Shown piece by piece: positions 1 to 8,549 of a stretch of 64,000 nt of DNA. Each line of letters starts with the position of its first letter. Positions within the stretch are counted from its first letter, which is position 1. The DNA lies in contig CAWFFJ010000021.1 of NCBI GenBank assembly GCA_963814875.1, forward strand, positions 74,907 to 138,906, given 5' to 3'. The translations under genes and the position numbers were made by a program. The notes beneath the pieces were generated by a model. That model had not been told where the DNA came from. It saw only the letters and a list, made by a program, of their open reading frames with translations, and ran no database searches. This DNA comes from CAVSIS01 sp963814875. Its GTDB lineage: Bacteria > Acidobacteriota > Thermoanaerobaculia > Thermoanaerobaculales > Sulfomarinibacteraceae.

Positions 1-1483
1 GGGCGGTCACGCGGCGGGCCTGCTGGCGTCGTTCTTCGGTCTGATTGCCGGGACCCCGGATGGGCTGCGCCAGCTGCTTGCCGGCAAACCGCTGGGCGGC
101 CTCGATGTGTGGGCGTCGTCCCGGCAGGTGACGGACACCATCACCGAGTGGCCACTGTTCACGATCTGGCTCGGCGACCTGCATCCGCACCTGCTGTCGC
201 TGCCGACGGCCCTGGCGGCGGTGCTGGTCGCCGCGCACGCTGCGTCCGGGGAGCGGCTGCGCCTCGGCGGCGTCGCGCTGGCGGCAGCACTGTTCGGGGT
301 CACCTGGGCGGCCAATCCGTGGGCGATGCCGCCGACCCTGGCCGCAGTCGGGCTGATGCTCGTGCTCGGCGACGGCCGTTGGCGATGGCCCTGGCAGGGC
401 GCCGCCCGCTGGGGGGCGGCGATCGCGGTCGCAGTCGTGGGCTGGCTGGTCACGTCTCCCTTCCAGCTCGCCTACCATCCGCCATTCGAGGGGCTCGGCC
501 TGGTCCACGCCTGGAGCCCTCCGATCCAGCTGATGCTGTGGGGAGGCTCGTTGCTGGTCGCGGCTGTCGGTGGCGCCTGTGCAGTGCTCGCCGAGGCCGG
601 TGGTGGCGGCGAGCGGGGCCGCGCCTTCATGTGGGCCTCGGTGGCTGTGGTGACCGTGGCCGCGGCGGCGAGCGGACGACCCAGCCTGGTGATGCTGGTC
701 GGGAGCGCTGCCGTGCTGGTCGGCGCAGTGCTGTGGTCCGCCGCACCGGAGCAGCGTCCGGGCTTGGCGCTGGCGGCGCTCGGCGTATTTCTGCTCGCGG
801 CCCCCGAAGTGGTGTTCGTACGCGACCCCTACGGCGAGGCGTTGCACCGCATGAACACAGTATTCAAGGCCTACTTTCAAGGCTGGGTGCTGCTCGCGGT
901 GGCGCTGCCGGCGCTGGTCCGTACCGCGGCGCCGTCGCGGCGGGCGCGGAGGATTCTGCTCGCGTTCATTCTGGTCCCTGCGCTGCCGCACCTGCTCGGC
1001 ATGGTGACGGCCCCGTTCAGCGGACGGCCGTTGGGCCTCGACGGGCTGCGCTGGATGAGCGCCGGGGATCGCGCGCTGGTCAGTGAGCTGCGCCGCGAGC
1101 CGCCGGGGGCCTCGCTGGTCGAAGCGGTGGGCGGCGCCTACACGGAGTACGCCCGCCTGTCGGCGGCGAGCGGCGTGCCGGCGTTGCTCGGCTGGGCCAA
1201 TCACGAGGGTGTGTGGCGCGGCAACTCGATTTCCCCGGAGCTCGAGCGGCGGCGTGGGCTGGTGAACGCGATCTACCACGCCGGAGATCCCGCCGAGGTG
1301 CGCCGCCTGGTGCGGGAGGCCGGAGTGGACCTGGTGGCCATCGGATCGCTCGAGTCGCGTGACTTTTCGCCGGCGGAGCTCGACGCGGTGGCTGCGGCAG
1401 GCGACGCCGTCACCGAGCTCTCCGGAGCTCGCTTGGTGCGATTTGCGAGAGCGCCTGTGGAGGAGATGGGTGGCGGTGACTGA
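1..1483 (+). CDS. DUF2298 (YYY-type) multipass membrane protein, 5' end outside window
   Basis: The reading frame is open from base 2 to the TGA at 1481-1483, so the N-terminus lies outside the window. About 494 residues are visible. The stretch DVWASSRQVTDTI followed by EWPLFTIWLGDLHPH (translated from about 104) is the hallmark of DUF2298 proteins: an Arg-containing loop, an acidic E-W/F-P and an HPH motif. Many hydrophobic segments follow, then a soluble tail of about 140 residues containing HRMNTVFKAYFQ and GWANHEG, both typical of the family's C-terminus. These proteins are thought to be GT-C-like membrane glycosyltransferases or associated factors, but the reaction is not established. 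The stop overlaps the next start by 8 bp, and the family commonly sits beside an Agl23-like protein and a GT2 enzyme, as here. Family assignment is firm, activity is inferred. Confidence 0.85.
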   Translation, partial: GGHAAGLLASFFGLIAGTPDGLRQLLAGKPLGGLDVWASSRQVTDTITEWPLFTIWLGDLHPHLLSLPTALAAVLVAAHAASGERLRLGGVALAAALFGVTWAANPWAMPPTLAAVGLMLVLGDGRWRWPWQGAARWGAAIAVAVVGWLVTSPFQLAYHPPFEGLGLVHAWSPPIQLMLWGGSLLVAAVGGACAVLAEAGGGGERGRAFMWASVAVVTVAAAASGRPSLVMLVGSAAVLVGAVLWSAAPEQRPGLALAALGVFLLAAPEVVFVRDPYGEALHRMNTVFKAYFQGWVLLAVALPALVRTAAPSRRARRILLAFILVPALPHLLGMVTAPFSGRPLGLDGLRWMSAGDRALVSELRREPPGASLVEAVGGAYTEYARLSAASGVPALLGWANHEGVWRGNSISPELERRRGLVNAIYHAGDPAEVRRLVREAGVDLVAIGSLESRDFSPAELDAVAAAGDAVTELSGARLVRFARAPVEEMGGGD

Positions 1484-3863
1484 GCGCAAGCTTGACGCTC
1501 TGGTACGAAGCGAGCGCTGGCGGCGCCTCGCACCGTGGCTCGCGCTCGCCGCGCTCGCGGCCGCGCTCCACCTGTGGGGCCTCGGCGAGCGCACCTTCCA
1601 CCACGACGAGGCGATCCACGCCAAGCTGTCGTGGGACCTGTGGCGCCACGGCAGCTACCACTACGACCCGACCTACCACGGGCCGCTGCTCTACTTCACG
1701 GCGGCCCTGACCTATGTCATCGCAGGGGCGAGCGACTACACCGCGCGCCTTCCCGCGGCTCTTGCGGGCATCGGCATGGTCTGGGTTGCATGGCGCCTGC
1801 GGAGGAGCCTCGGCGGCCGGGCGGCGTGGTGGACCGGCCTGCTTTTCACGATCTCTCCGATCTTCCTCTACTTCGGCCGCTTCGAGCGGATGGACCTGCC
1901 CGAAGCGCTGTTCGCGTCGGGGGCGCTGCTCGCTTTCCGCGATGCCCTGCGCGCTCGCCGCGGGTCGTGGGCGGCGCTGGGGGTGTGGGCGGGGCTCGCA
2001 TTCGCGACCAAGGAGAACGCCTACGTCACCGCGACCCTGCTCGGCCTCACTGCGGCCTTGATGGCGGTCGACCGGGGATTCCTCCAGGCAGTGCCCGCGG
2101 CGGTACGGTGGCTGACCGCACGATGGACCGGGATCGCAACCGCTGCTGCGACCTTCGTGGCGGTGACTCTGCCGCTGTACACGGTCGGGTTCACCCGGCC
2201 CGGCGACTGGCTTTTCCCGGTGCGTGCGATCACCTACTGGTGGGGACAGCACACCGTCCAGCGTGTCGGGGGCCCGTGGTGGTTCCACCTTCCCCGCCTG
2301 GCCCAGTACGAGTTCCTCGCGATCGGTGCGGCCACGGTGTGGGTCGCACGCCGCTGGCGCCGCTTGCGGCCGGTGGAGCTCTTCTTGTACCTGCTCGGCT
2401 TGACGTCGGTGGGGATGTACTGTTGGCTCGGCGAGAAGGTGCCCTGGCTCGCGGTCCACCAGGTGTGGCCATTCGTGCCGCTGGCCGGGGCGCAGCTCGC
2501 GCACACGTTCGGGCCGCACGGACGCCGTGCGGGGCGAATCGTCGCGGTGCTCGCGCTCGCCGCGACGGTGGTCACGACCGTGACCGCGTCGTTTGTGCTC
2601 GACGAGATCACACCGGCGCGGCGCCGCGTCGAGTCGCTGATCTTCGTTCAGACCTGTCCCGAGGTCGGCGCCCTGGTGCGCGAGATCACGGCCGCGGCGG
2701 CGGCTGCCGACGAGGCCCCGGCAATTGCGGTGAGCGGCGAGGCGTCGTGGCCGCTGACCTGGTACCTGCGCGACATCAGTGTGCAGTGGTCGCTTCCGAC
2801 CCCGGGCCGCAGGCCGGCGATCGTGGTCTGCGATCTCACCGCCGAGCCCGACGCGCGGCGCGCCCTCGGCCCCGGGTACACCCGAGAGCGGATCCCGCTG
2901 CGGGCGTGGTGGCTGATGGCACAGGCCCGTCCGACGGTGGGCCAGGTACTGCGCTACCTTTTCACGCGGATCCCCTGGGGCGGCATCGGCAGCACCGACG
3001 TCGTCGTGCTGCGGCGCGGCTCGGCCGAGGACGCAGCGGCGGCGCAGGAGGAGGACGTTCCTCCGGTCCTCGCCGAAGCTCTCGGCGTGCGCGCCGTGCG
3101 GACGATCGGGTCGGGCTTCATGGGCGAGCCGCGGGGCATCGCGCTTCGCGAGAGCGAGCTCGCGGTTGCGGACGCGAGCCTGGGTCAGGTGCTGCGGCTG
3201 TCGGTGGCCGGCGCGGTCGGCGGAACCCTGCTGACCGGGGAGCTCAACCAGCCGGAGTCGGTCGCGTGGCGCCGTCCTGGCGAGATCGTGATCGCCGACA
3301 CCTGGAACCAGCGCGTCCTCGTGGCGTCGTTCGCGGCCGGGGTCGGGCCGACCGACCTGGCGGCGCCCGAAGGCGGCTGGTACGGTCCGCGCGGAGTGGC
3401 GCTGTCGCCGGAAGGGCGGCTTGCGGTGACCGACACCGGGAACAAGCGCGTGGTGGTGTACGACGCCGAGCTCGCCAACCCGCGGGTCGCGGCCGGCGGG
3501 CTCGATGAGCCGGTCGGGATCGCATGGCTCGACGCGCGCCGGGTGCTGGTCTGCGACACGGGGCACCATCGGCTGGTCACGGTGAACGTCGACGACGGAT
3601 CCGAGACCGAGGTCCAGATGCCCGAAGCGTGGCCCGACTACTACTCTCGTCCGCAGGTCGTCGTGCTCGGACCCGGGCGGTGGCTCGCCAGCGACACTCC
3701 GGCCGGATCGCTGTGGCTGGTCGAGGACGGACGAGCCCGTCGCCTCGATCTGAGGCCGGCCGGGATTGCGCCGACCGGTCTGGCATGGGACGGGGAGCGC
3801 CGGCGTCTCGTGATCGGTGATCTCCAGGGTAAGCTCTGGGTGCTGGAGGTGGGCGATGGCTGA
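1476..3863 (+). CDS. Agl23-like (TIGR03663-type) GT-C membrane protein with C-terminal NHL propeller
   Basis: A GTG at 1476 was chosen because GGAGGAG lies about 10 bases upstream and the start overlaps the preceding stop by 8 bp, indicating translational coupling. The protein has 795 residues. Near residue 40 is ERTFHHDEAIHAKLSW, the first-loop Asp-Glu motif of the GT-C/Agl23 family, followed by YHGPLLYF and about ten membrane segments to roughly residue 400. A soluble region follows. From about residue 545 there are four or five repeats of the NHL type (PRGIAL, ADTWNQRVL, TDTGNKRVVVYD, CDTGHHRLVTV), consistent with a beta-propeller. The membrane part probably transfers sugars from polyprenyl-phosphate donors on the extracytoplasmic face. 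The propeller fusion is unusual for the family and may bind glycan or protein. Function is inferred. Confidence 0.8.
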   Translation: MTERKLDALVRSERWRRLAPWLALAALAAALHLWGLGERTFHHDEAIHAKLSWDLWRHGSYHYDPTYHGPLLYFTAALTYVIAGASDYTARLPAALAGIGMVWVAWRLRRSLGGRAAWWTGLLFTISPIFLYFGRFERMDLPEALFASGALLAFRDALRARRGSWAALGVWAGLAFATKENAYVTATLLGLTAALMAVDRGFLQAVPAAVRWLTARWTGIATAAATFVAVTLPLYTVGFTRPGDWLFPVRAITYWWGQHTVQRVGGPWWFHLPRLAQYEFLAIGAATVWVARRWRRLRPVELFLYLLGLTSVGMYCWLGEKVPWLAVHQVWPFVPLAGAQLAHTFGPHGRRAGRIVAVLALAATVVTTVTASFVLDEITPARRRVESLIFVQTCPEVGALVREITAAAAAADEAPAIAVSGEASWPLTWYLRDISVQWSLPTPGRRPAIVVCDLTAEPDARRALGPGYTRERIPLRAWWLMAQARPTVGQVLRYLFTRIPWGGIGSTDVVVLRRGSAEDAAAAQEEDVPPVLAEALGVRAVRTIGSGFMGEPRGIALRESELAVADASLGQVLRLSVAGAVGGTLLTGELNQPESVAWRRPGEIVIADTWNQRVLVASFAAGVGPTDLAAPEGGWYGPRGVALSPEGRLAVTDTGNKRVVVYDAELANPRVAAGGLDEPVGIAWLDARRVLVCDTGHHRLVTVNVDDGSETEVQMPEAWPDYYSRPQVVVLGPGRWLASDTPAGSLWLVEDGRARRLDLRPAGIAPTGLAWDGERRRLVIGDLQGKLWVLEVGDG

Positions 3864-4824
3864 TGCGCCCGAGCTGAGCGTCGTCGTGCCGGCGTTCAAC
3901 GAGCAGGAGAGCGTTCCGGTCATGGTCGAGCGCCTCACGGCGGTCCTCGAGGGCGTCGTCGACGGTTTCGAGGTGGTGTTCGTGGACGACGGCTCGCGCG
4001 ACGCGACCTGGGAGAGGATCTCGGCGGCAGCGGCGAGCGATCCCAGGATCCGCGGCGTCCGTTTCGCGCGCAACTTCGGCCACCAGGCGGCGCTCACGGC
4101 CGGCGTGGACGCTGCCCGCGGGCGGGCCGTCGTGATCATCGACGCCGACCTCCAGGACCCGCCTGAAGTGATCCCGGAGCTGGTCGCCCGGTGGCGGGAC
4201 GGCTACGAGGTGGTCTTTGCCCAACGCGAGATCCGAGAAGGGGAGACCTGGTTCAAGCGAGCCAGTGCGGCCGCGTTCTACCGCCTGCTGCGATCGATCA
4301 CGAACGTGGACATCCCAGTCGACACGGGAGACTTCCGGCTCATGGGCCCGCGAGCGGTCGCCGCCTTTCGGTCGTTGCCGGAACGCAACCGTTTCATCCG
4401 CGGCCTCGTCAGCTGGATCGGTTTTCCCCAGGTCGCGGTGCGCTACCGCCGTCACGCGCGCCTCGCAGGAGACACCAAGTACCCGCTCAAGAAGATGCTC
4501 CGGTTCGCCCTCGACGGGATCACCTCGTTCTCGTTCCTGCCGCTGCGCCTGGCGACCTGGATCGGCTTCACGATCTCGGTCGTAGCTTTCCTGTACATCC
4601 TCGTGGTCATCGGTCTCAAGATCGCAGGCATCAACTGGCCGGGGTACACCTCGTTGATGGCGTCGATCCTGTTTCTCGGCGGGGTCCAGCTGACCATGAT
4701 CGGGATCCTCGGGGAGTACGTCGCCCGGGTCTTCGAGGAGGTCAAGCGACGCCCGCTCTACCTGGTCGGAGAGTCCACCGACGGCACGACCGCGATCGTC
4801 CCGCCCGAGCGTCCGTCGTCCTGA
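3856..4824 (+). CDS. GT2 polyprenyl-phosphate glycosyltransferase (DPM1/GtrB-like)
   Basis: The ATG at 3856 is preceded by GGAGG and overlaps the upstream stop by 8 bp, giving 322 residues. An N-terminal GT-A domain begins ELSVVVPAFNEQESVPVM. It contains VFVDDGSRD and IDADLQDPPE, which supplies the DxD-like metal and nucleotide-sugar site. Two C-terminal hydrophobic helices (about residues 235-260 and 268-295) match the GtrB/ArnC/DPM1 subgroup, which transfers a sugar from a nucleotide donor to a polyprenyl phosphate on the cytoplasmic face. That lipid-linked sugar could be the donor used by the two upstream GT-C-like proteins. The three genes overlap end to start and are almost certainly one operon. 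The identity of the sugar cannot be told from sequence. Confidence 0.88.
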   Translation: MADAPELSVVVPAFNEQESVPVMVERLTAVLEGVVDGFEVVFVDDGSRDATWERISAAAASDPRIRGVRFARNFGHQAALTAGVDAARGRAVVIIDADLQDPPEVIPELVARWRDGYEVVFAQREIREGETWFKRASAAAFYRLLRSITNVDIPVDTGDFRLMGPRAVAAFRSLPERNRFIRGLVSWIGFPQVAVRYRRHARLAGDTKYPLKKMLRFALDGITSFSFLPLRLATWIGFTISVVAFLYILVVIGLKIAGINWPGYTSLMASILFLGGVQLTMIGILGEYVARVFEEVKRRPLYLVGESTDGTTAIVPPERPSS

Positions 4825-5018
4825 CCGACCCGCCGGAGCACGCGACCGGTCCGCGCATCCACTCCCGACCGTGCGGCTGCAGGTCGGTCGCCTCCGGGAA
4901 CCTCATCCTCCGCTGAAGCTCTCCGAGCGATCGACCCGGTCCCGCGACAGCGGTCGTGGCGCTGCGTTTCGTCCTGAGCCGGTGGTATTCTCGTTGCGGA
5001 AGCCCCAGGGAGAACAAC

Positions 5019-5810
5019 ATGTCCTGCTGGCGAACGCCGTCGATCCCACCACCGAGCCGAAGCGCGAAGGTGTTGCTGCTCGTCCTCGCCGTTGCCCTGG
5101 CGCTGCCGGCCGCGGCCCGGGAGCGCGGAGTCGTCGTCGAGACCGTGGGCGCTGATGGGGCCGGGCTCGAGGTCGGAGACCGGGTCCTCCGGTGGCGCCA
5201 GACCGTGAACGGGGAGGAGGCCGCGGGGGAGCTCGCGGACCCGTTCGACTGGGCGTGGCTCGAGGTCGAGCGGGTCCCGCGTGGGCCGGTCACGCTGGAG
5301 GTCGAGCGCGCCGGCAGTCGCCGCCGGGTGGTCCTGCAGCCAGGGACCCGGGGTCCGAGCCTGTGGGACCTCACGGTCCGCCCGGTCCTTCGCCGTAAGC
5401 TGGAGCGGCGGTACATCGAAGGTGTGGCACGACTCGAGGCCGGCGACGTCGACGGCGCCGTGGCTGCGTGGCACGCGATGCTGGCCGAGCGGCGCGTGGC
5501 GGCCAACGAGAACCTCGCCGCCTGGATGCACCGGCGCACGGCAGCGGCGCTGATCGGCGCCGGTCGCATCGAGGAGGCCATCGTTGAGCTGGCGGGTGCG
5601 GCCGAGGCAGCAGATGCCGGCGGCTCCCTGGCCGCGCGCCTCGCCATTCGCGACGAGTGGGGCCGAACCCTCTACAGGGCAGGCGAGTACGAGCGGGCGC
5701 TCGAGGTCCACCAGCGAGGGCCTCGCGCTGCGCGAGGCAGGCCTGCCGGGCACGCTCGAGGTTGCCGCCGGAGTCCACGACGTTGGCACCATGATGCTGG
5801 TGCTCGGTGA
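5019..5810 (+). CDS. Exported TPR-CHAT protein, N-terminal part (frame-broken)
   Basis: This is the 5' portion of a gene that continues to 8539. The ATG at 5019 follows AGGGAG by about six bases. The protein begins with a basic segment and a hydrophobic core, VLLLVLAVALALPAAA, a convincing signal peptide. A region of about 110 residues (resembling a PDZ-like fold, uncertain) precedes the first TPRs (AAWMHRRTAAALIGAGRIEEAI, RTLYRAGEYERALEVH). Homologous reading in this frame stops near 5718: the TPR sense continues one frame over (GLALREAGLPGTLEVAAG), and near 5955 it shifts one more base into the frame of the next entry. The frame remains open as nonsense to 5810. Both shifts equal one extra base and lie beside short G/C runs (CGAGGGCC, GCAGCC). 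Either the gene is broken or the sequence carries indels. Confidence 0.65.
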   Translation: MSCWRTPSIPPPSRSAKVLLLVLAVALALPAAARERGVVVETVGADGAGLEVGDRVLRWRQTVNGEEAAGELADPFDWAWLEVERVPRGPVTLEVERAGSRRRVVLQPGTRGPSLWDLTVRPVLRRKLERRYIEGVARLEAGDVDGAVAAWHAMLAERRVAANENLAAWMHRRTAAALIGAGRIEEAIVELAGAAEAADAGGSLAARLAIRDEWGRTLYRAGEYERALEVHQRGPRAARGRPAGHARGCRRSPRRWHHDAGAR

Positions 5811-8539
5811 CCTCGACGGCGCCGCGGAAGTGCTGCAGCGGGCGGTGGCGGCACGCGAGCGGCTCGCACCGGGCTCGCTGGCGCTCGCGGAGTCGCTCAA
5901 CAACCTCGGTCTGGTGGCGGTCTACGCCGGCCGGTTCGACGACGCAGCAGCCGCTGCTCGACCGGAGCCTGGAGATTCGGGAACGGCTGGTGCCGAACAG
6001 CACCCGACTGGCGGCGAGCTACAACAACCTCGGGCTGGCAGCCAAGGAGCGCGGCGACTGGGACGCGGCCGAACGCTACTACGGGCAGGACCTGGCCCTG
6101 ACCGAGCGGCTCGAGCCGAACACCGACAGCCACGCCATCACGCTCATGAACCTCGGCGCGGTGGTCTGGGAGCGCGGCGACCTCGATCGCGCCGAGGAGC
6201 GGTTCAAGGAGTCGCTCGCGATCTGCGAGGCGATCGACCCGCGCAGCATCGACGTCGCCGCCAACCTCAACAACCTCGGGCAGGTCGCCGAGCAGCGCGG
6301 CGACCTCGCGCTCGCAGAGGCCGACCTGCGCAAGGCGCTGGAGATCTGGCGCGAGCGGACGCCGGAAAGCCAGGACGTTGCGACGGCGCTGCTCAACCTC
6401 GGCCTGATCTCGTGGCGGCGCAAGGACCTCGACGACGCCGAGTCCCTGCTCGACGAGTCACGGGCGATGCTCGACCGGATCGCCCCGGAGAACCAGACCA
6501 GCGCGATGATCGTCGCCACCCTCGGCGACGTCGCCCTCGACCGGGGCGACCTCGACCGCGCCGAGACGCTCTACCGGCAGTCGCTCGATATCCGCGAGAA
6601 GATCATGCCGGACAGTGCCGAGATCGCGGGCAACCTGATCAACCTCGGCGCGATCGCCCAGAAGCGCGGCGACCTCGAAGCGGCCACGGCGCTGTACCGG
6701 CGGTCCTTGGACCTGCGCCAGCGCACCTCTCCGGACAGCCTGTTCGTAGCGGCGAGCCTGTACAGCCTCGGCGACGCGGCTCTCGAAGGCGGCGACCTGG
6801 AGGCTGCCGAGAGCTTCCTCGGCCGCGCTCTGGCGATCCGCAGCCGTCTCACGCCCGGGAGCGCCGAGGAGGCCGTGACCCTGCATCGGCTGGCGCAGGT
6901 GTCGAGGCGCGCCGGCAGGACGTCCGAGGCCCTCGACCGGCTCGAGCGGGCGGTGGCGGCGCTGGAGGCCCAGGGCGGGCGGCTCGGCGGCAGCGAGGAG
7001 GCCCGCGCCGGCTTTCGCGCCCACTTCGTCGAGCTCTACCGGGAGCTGATCGAAGTGCAGCTCGAGCTCGGTCGACCCGGCGCCGCGTTCGACACCTTCG
7101 AGCGCTCGCGCGGGCAGCTCTTCCTGGCCACGCTCGCCGAGCGCGACCTGGTCTTCTCCGGGGACGTCCCCGACGAGCTCGAGCGCGGGCGCAAGCGGGT
7201 GGCCTGGGAGTACGACGCGGTCCAGAAGCGGCTCGGGGAGCTCGATCCGGCAACCGACGCGCAGGCGGTCGAGGACAGCCTCGCTCGGCTCGGCGAGCTG
7301 CGTCGCGAGCGCGAAGCCGTCGCCGAGGAGATCCGGAACGCCTCGCCTCGGCTGGCCTCACTCCAGGACCCCCGCCCGCTCGACGCCGAGGGGGCGAGGC
7401 GCTCGCTCGAGCCGGGCACGCTGGTGCTTGCCTTCAGTGTCGGCCGCGACACGTCGACCCTGTTCAGCCTCAGCCGTGACGGCGGGCTCACGGTGCACCC
7501 GGTGGACGTGGGCGAGGCCGACCTCCGCGCCGGGGTACGCGACCTGCGCACGGCGATCGTCGCCGGGGGGCGGGAGGGCTTCGCGCCGACCGCGTACCTC
7601 GGTCCGGCGACCCGGCTGTACGATCTCCTGATCGCACCCGCGGCGGCTGAGATCAAGGCCGCCGAACGGATCGTCCTGATTCCCGACGGCCCCCTCCATG
7701 CGCTGCCGTTCGCGGCCCTGGCGACGGTGGATGCCGGCGGTCGTCCGCACTTCCTGGTCGAGCGCCGGCCTCTGGCCGTCGCTCTGTCGGTGACGGTGCT
7801 CGACGAGCTTGTGCGACGGCGCCCGACGGGAATCGACGACCGCGCCGGGTGGCACGTGGTCGGCTTCGGCGACCCCGCCTACCCGAGCGCCCAGGCGCTG
7901 ACCGGGGACGAGGGCGATGTCGCGGTGCGCTCGGTCGTCGGGCGGGGCCTGGCGCTGGAGCCCCTGCCCGCCACGAGGGCCGAGGTCGGCGAGCTCGTCG
8001 AGCTCTGGGGCGACCGCGCGGATGTGTTCGTCGGCGCTGCCGCCACCGAGGAACGCGCGCGAGGGGAGGGCGCCTCCGCCGTGGTACTGCACTTCGCCTG
8101 CCACGGCCTGCTCGACGAGGATTTCCCGCTCGACTCGGGGCTCGCGCTCGCGATCCCGGATCGGCCCACGCCGGGAGCGGACAACGGACTGCTGCAGGCG
8201 TGGGAGATCTTCGAGAGCATGCGGCTCGACGCCGAGGTCGTGACCCTCTCCGCGTGCCAGACCGGGCTCGGCCGCGAGCTCGGAGGGGAAGGTCTGGTGG
8301 GCCTCAGCCGGGCGTTCCAGTACGCGGGCGCGAGCTCGGTGGTGGCCTCCCTGTGGAGCGTGGCGGACCAGTCGACCGCGCGGCTGATGGCTGGCTTCTA
8401 CCGGGCGCTGCGTGGCGGCGGCTCGGTGGCGGACTCGTTGCGGGCGGCGCAGATCGAGCTGATCCGGGGCGACGGCGATGCGGACGACCGGCACCCGTTC
8501 CACTGGGCGGCGTTTCAGGTGGTCGGCGACTGGAAGTAG
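5807..8539 (+). CDS. TPR-CHAT caspase-like protease, main part
   Basis: This frame carries the bulk of the CHAT protein. Meaningful sequence starts near 5957 (PLLDRSLEIRERL); residues before that are out-of-frame. About ten TPR units of the NNLG/ERGDLDRAE type run to about residue 395, then a helical linker. A CHAT (caspase HetF associated with TPRs) domain occupies the C-terminal 340 residues. The catalytic dyad is present: His in HFACHG (about residue 762) and Cys in SACQTG (about residue 817), followed by FQYAGASSVVASLW, as in active members. With the upstream part this is an exported protein, so the protease would act in the periplasm or at the envelope. It lies 10 bp upstream of a FecR gene and then a CHASE2 cyclase, suggesting one signalling unit. 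Domain calls are firm; substrate unknown. Confidence 0.85.
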   Translation: MTSTAPRKCCSGRWRHASGSHRARWRSRSRSTTSVWWRSTPAGSTTQQPLLDRSLEIRERLVPNSTRLAASYNNLGLAAKERGDWDAAERYYGQDLALTERLEPNTDSHAITLMNLGAVVWERGDLDRAEERFKESLAICEAIDPRSIDVAANLNNLGQVAEQRGDLALAEADLRKALEIWRERTPESQDVATALLNLGLISWRRKDLDDAESLLDESRAMLDRIAPENQTSAMIVATLGDVALDRGDLDRAETLYRQSLDIREKIMPDSAEIAGNLINLGAIAQKRGDLEAATALYRRSLDLRQRTSPDSLFVAASLYSLGDAALEGGDLEAAESFLGRALAIRSRLTPGSAEEAVTLHRLAQVSRRAGRTSEALDRLERAVAALEAQGGRLGGSEEARAGFRAHFVELYRELIEVQLELGRPGAAFDTFERSRGQLFLATLAERDLVFSGDVPDELERGRKRVAWEYDAVQKRLGELDPATDAQAVEDSLARLGELRREREAVAEEIRNASPRLASLQDPRPLDAEGARRSLEPGTLVLAFSVGRDTSTLFSLSRDGGLTVHPVDVGEADLRAGVRDLRTAIVAGGREGFAPTAYLGPATRLYDLLIAPAAAEIKAAERIVLIPDGPLHALPFAALATVDAGGRPHFLVERRPLAVALSVTVLDELVRRRPTGIDDRAGWHVVGFGDPAYPSAQALTGDEGDVAVRSVVGRGLALEPLPATRAEVGELVELWGDRADVFVGAAATEERARGEGASAVVLHFACHGLLDEDFPLDSGLALAIPDRPTPGADNGLLQAWEIFESMRLDAEVVTLSACQTGLGRELGGEGLVGLSRAFQYAGASSVVASLWSVADQSTARLMAGFYRALRGGGSVADSLRAAQIELIRGDGDADDRHPFHWAAFQVVGDWK

Positions 8540-8549
8540 GGGGGACGTG

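Noticed and set aside
1410..4139. Long minus-strand open frame of about 900 codons opposite the Agl23-like gene
   Set aside because: It is antisense to genes with clear domains and is rich in Arg/Pro/His, as expected from reverse frames of GC-rich coding DNA. The same holds for other long antisense frames (8304-11195, 16515-18548, 44069-45811).
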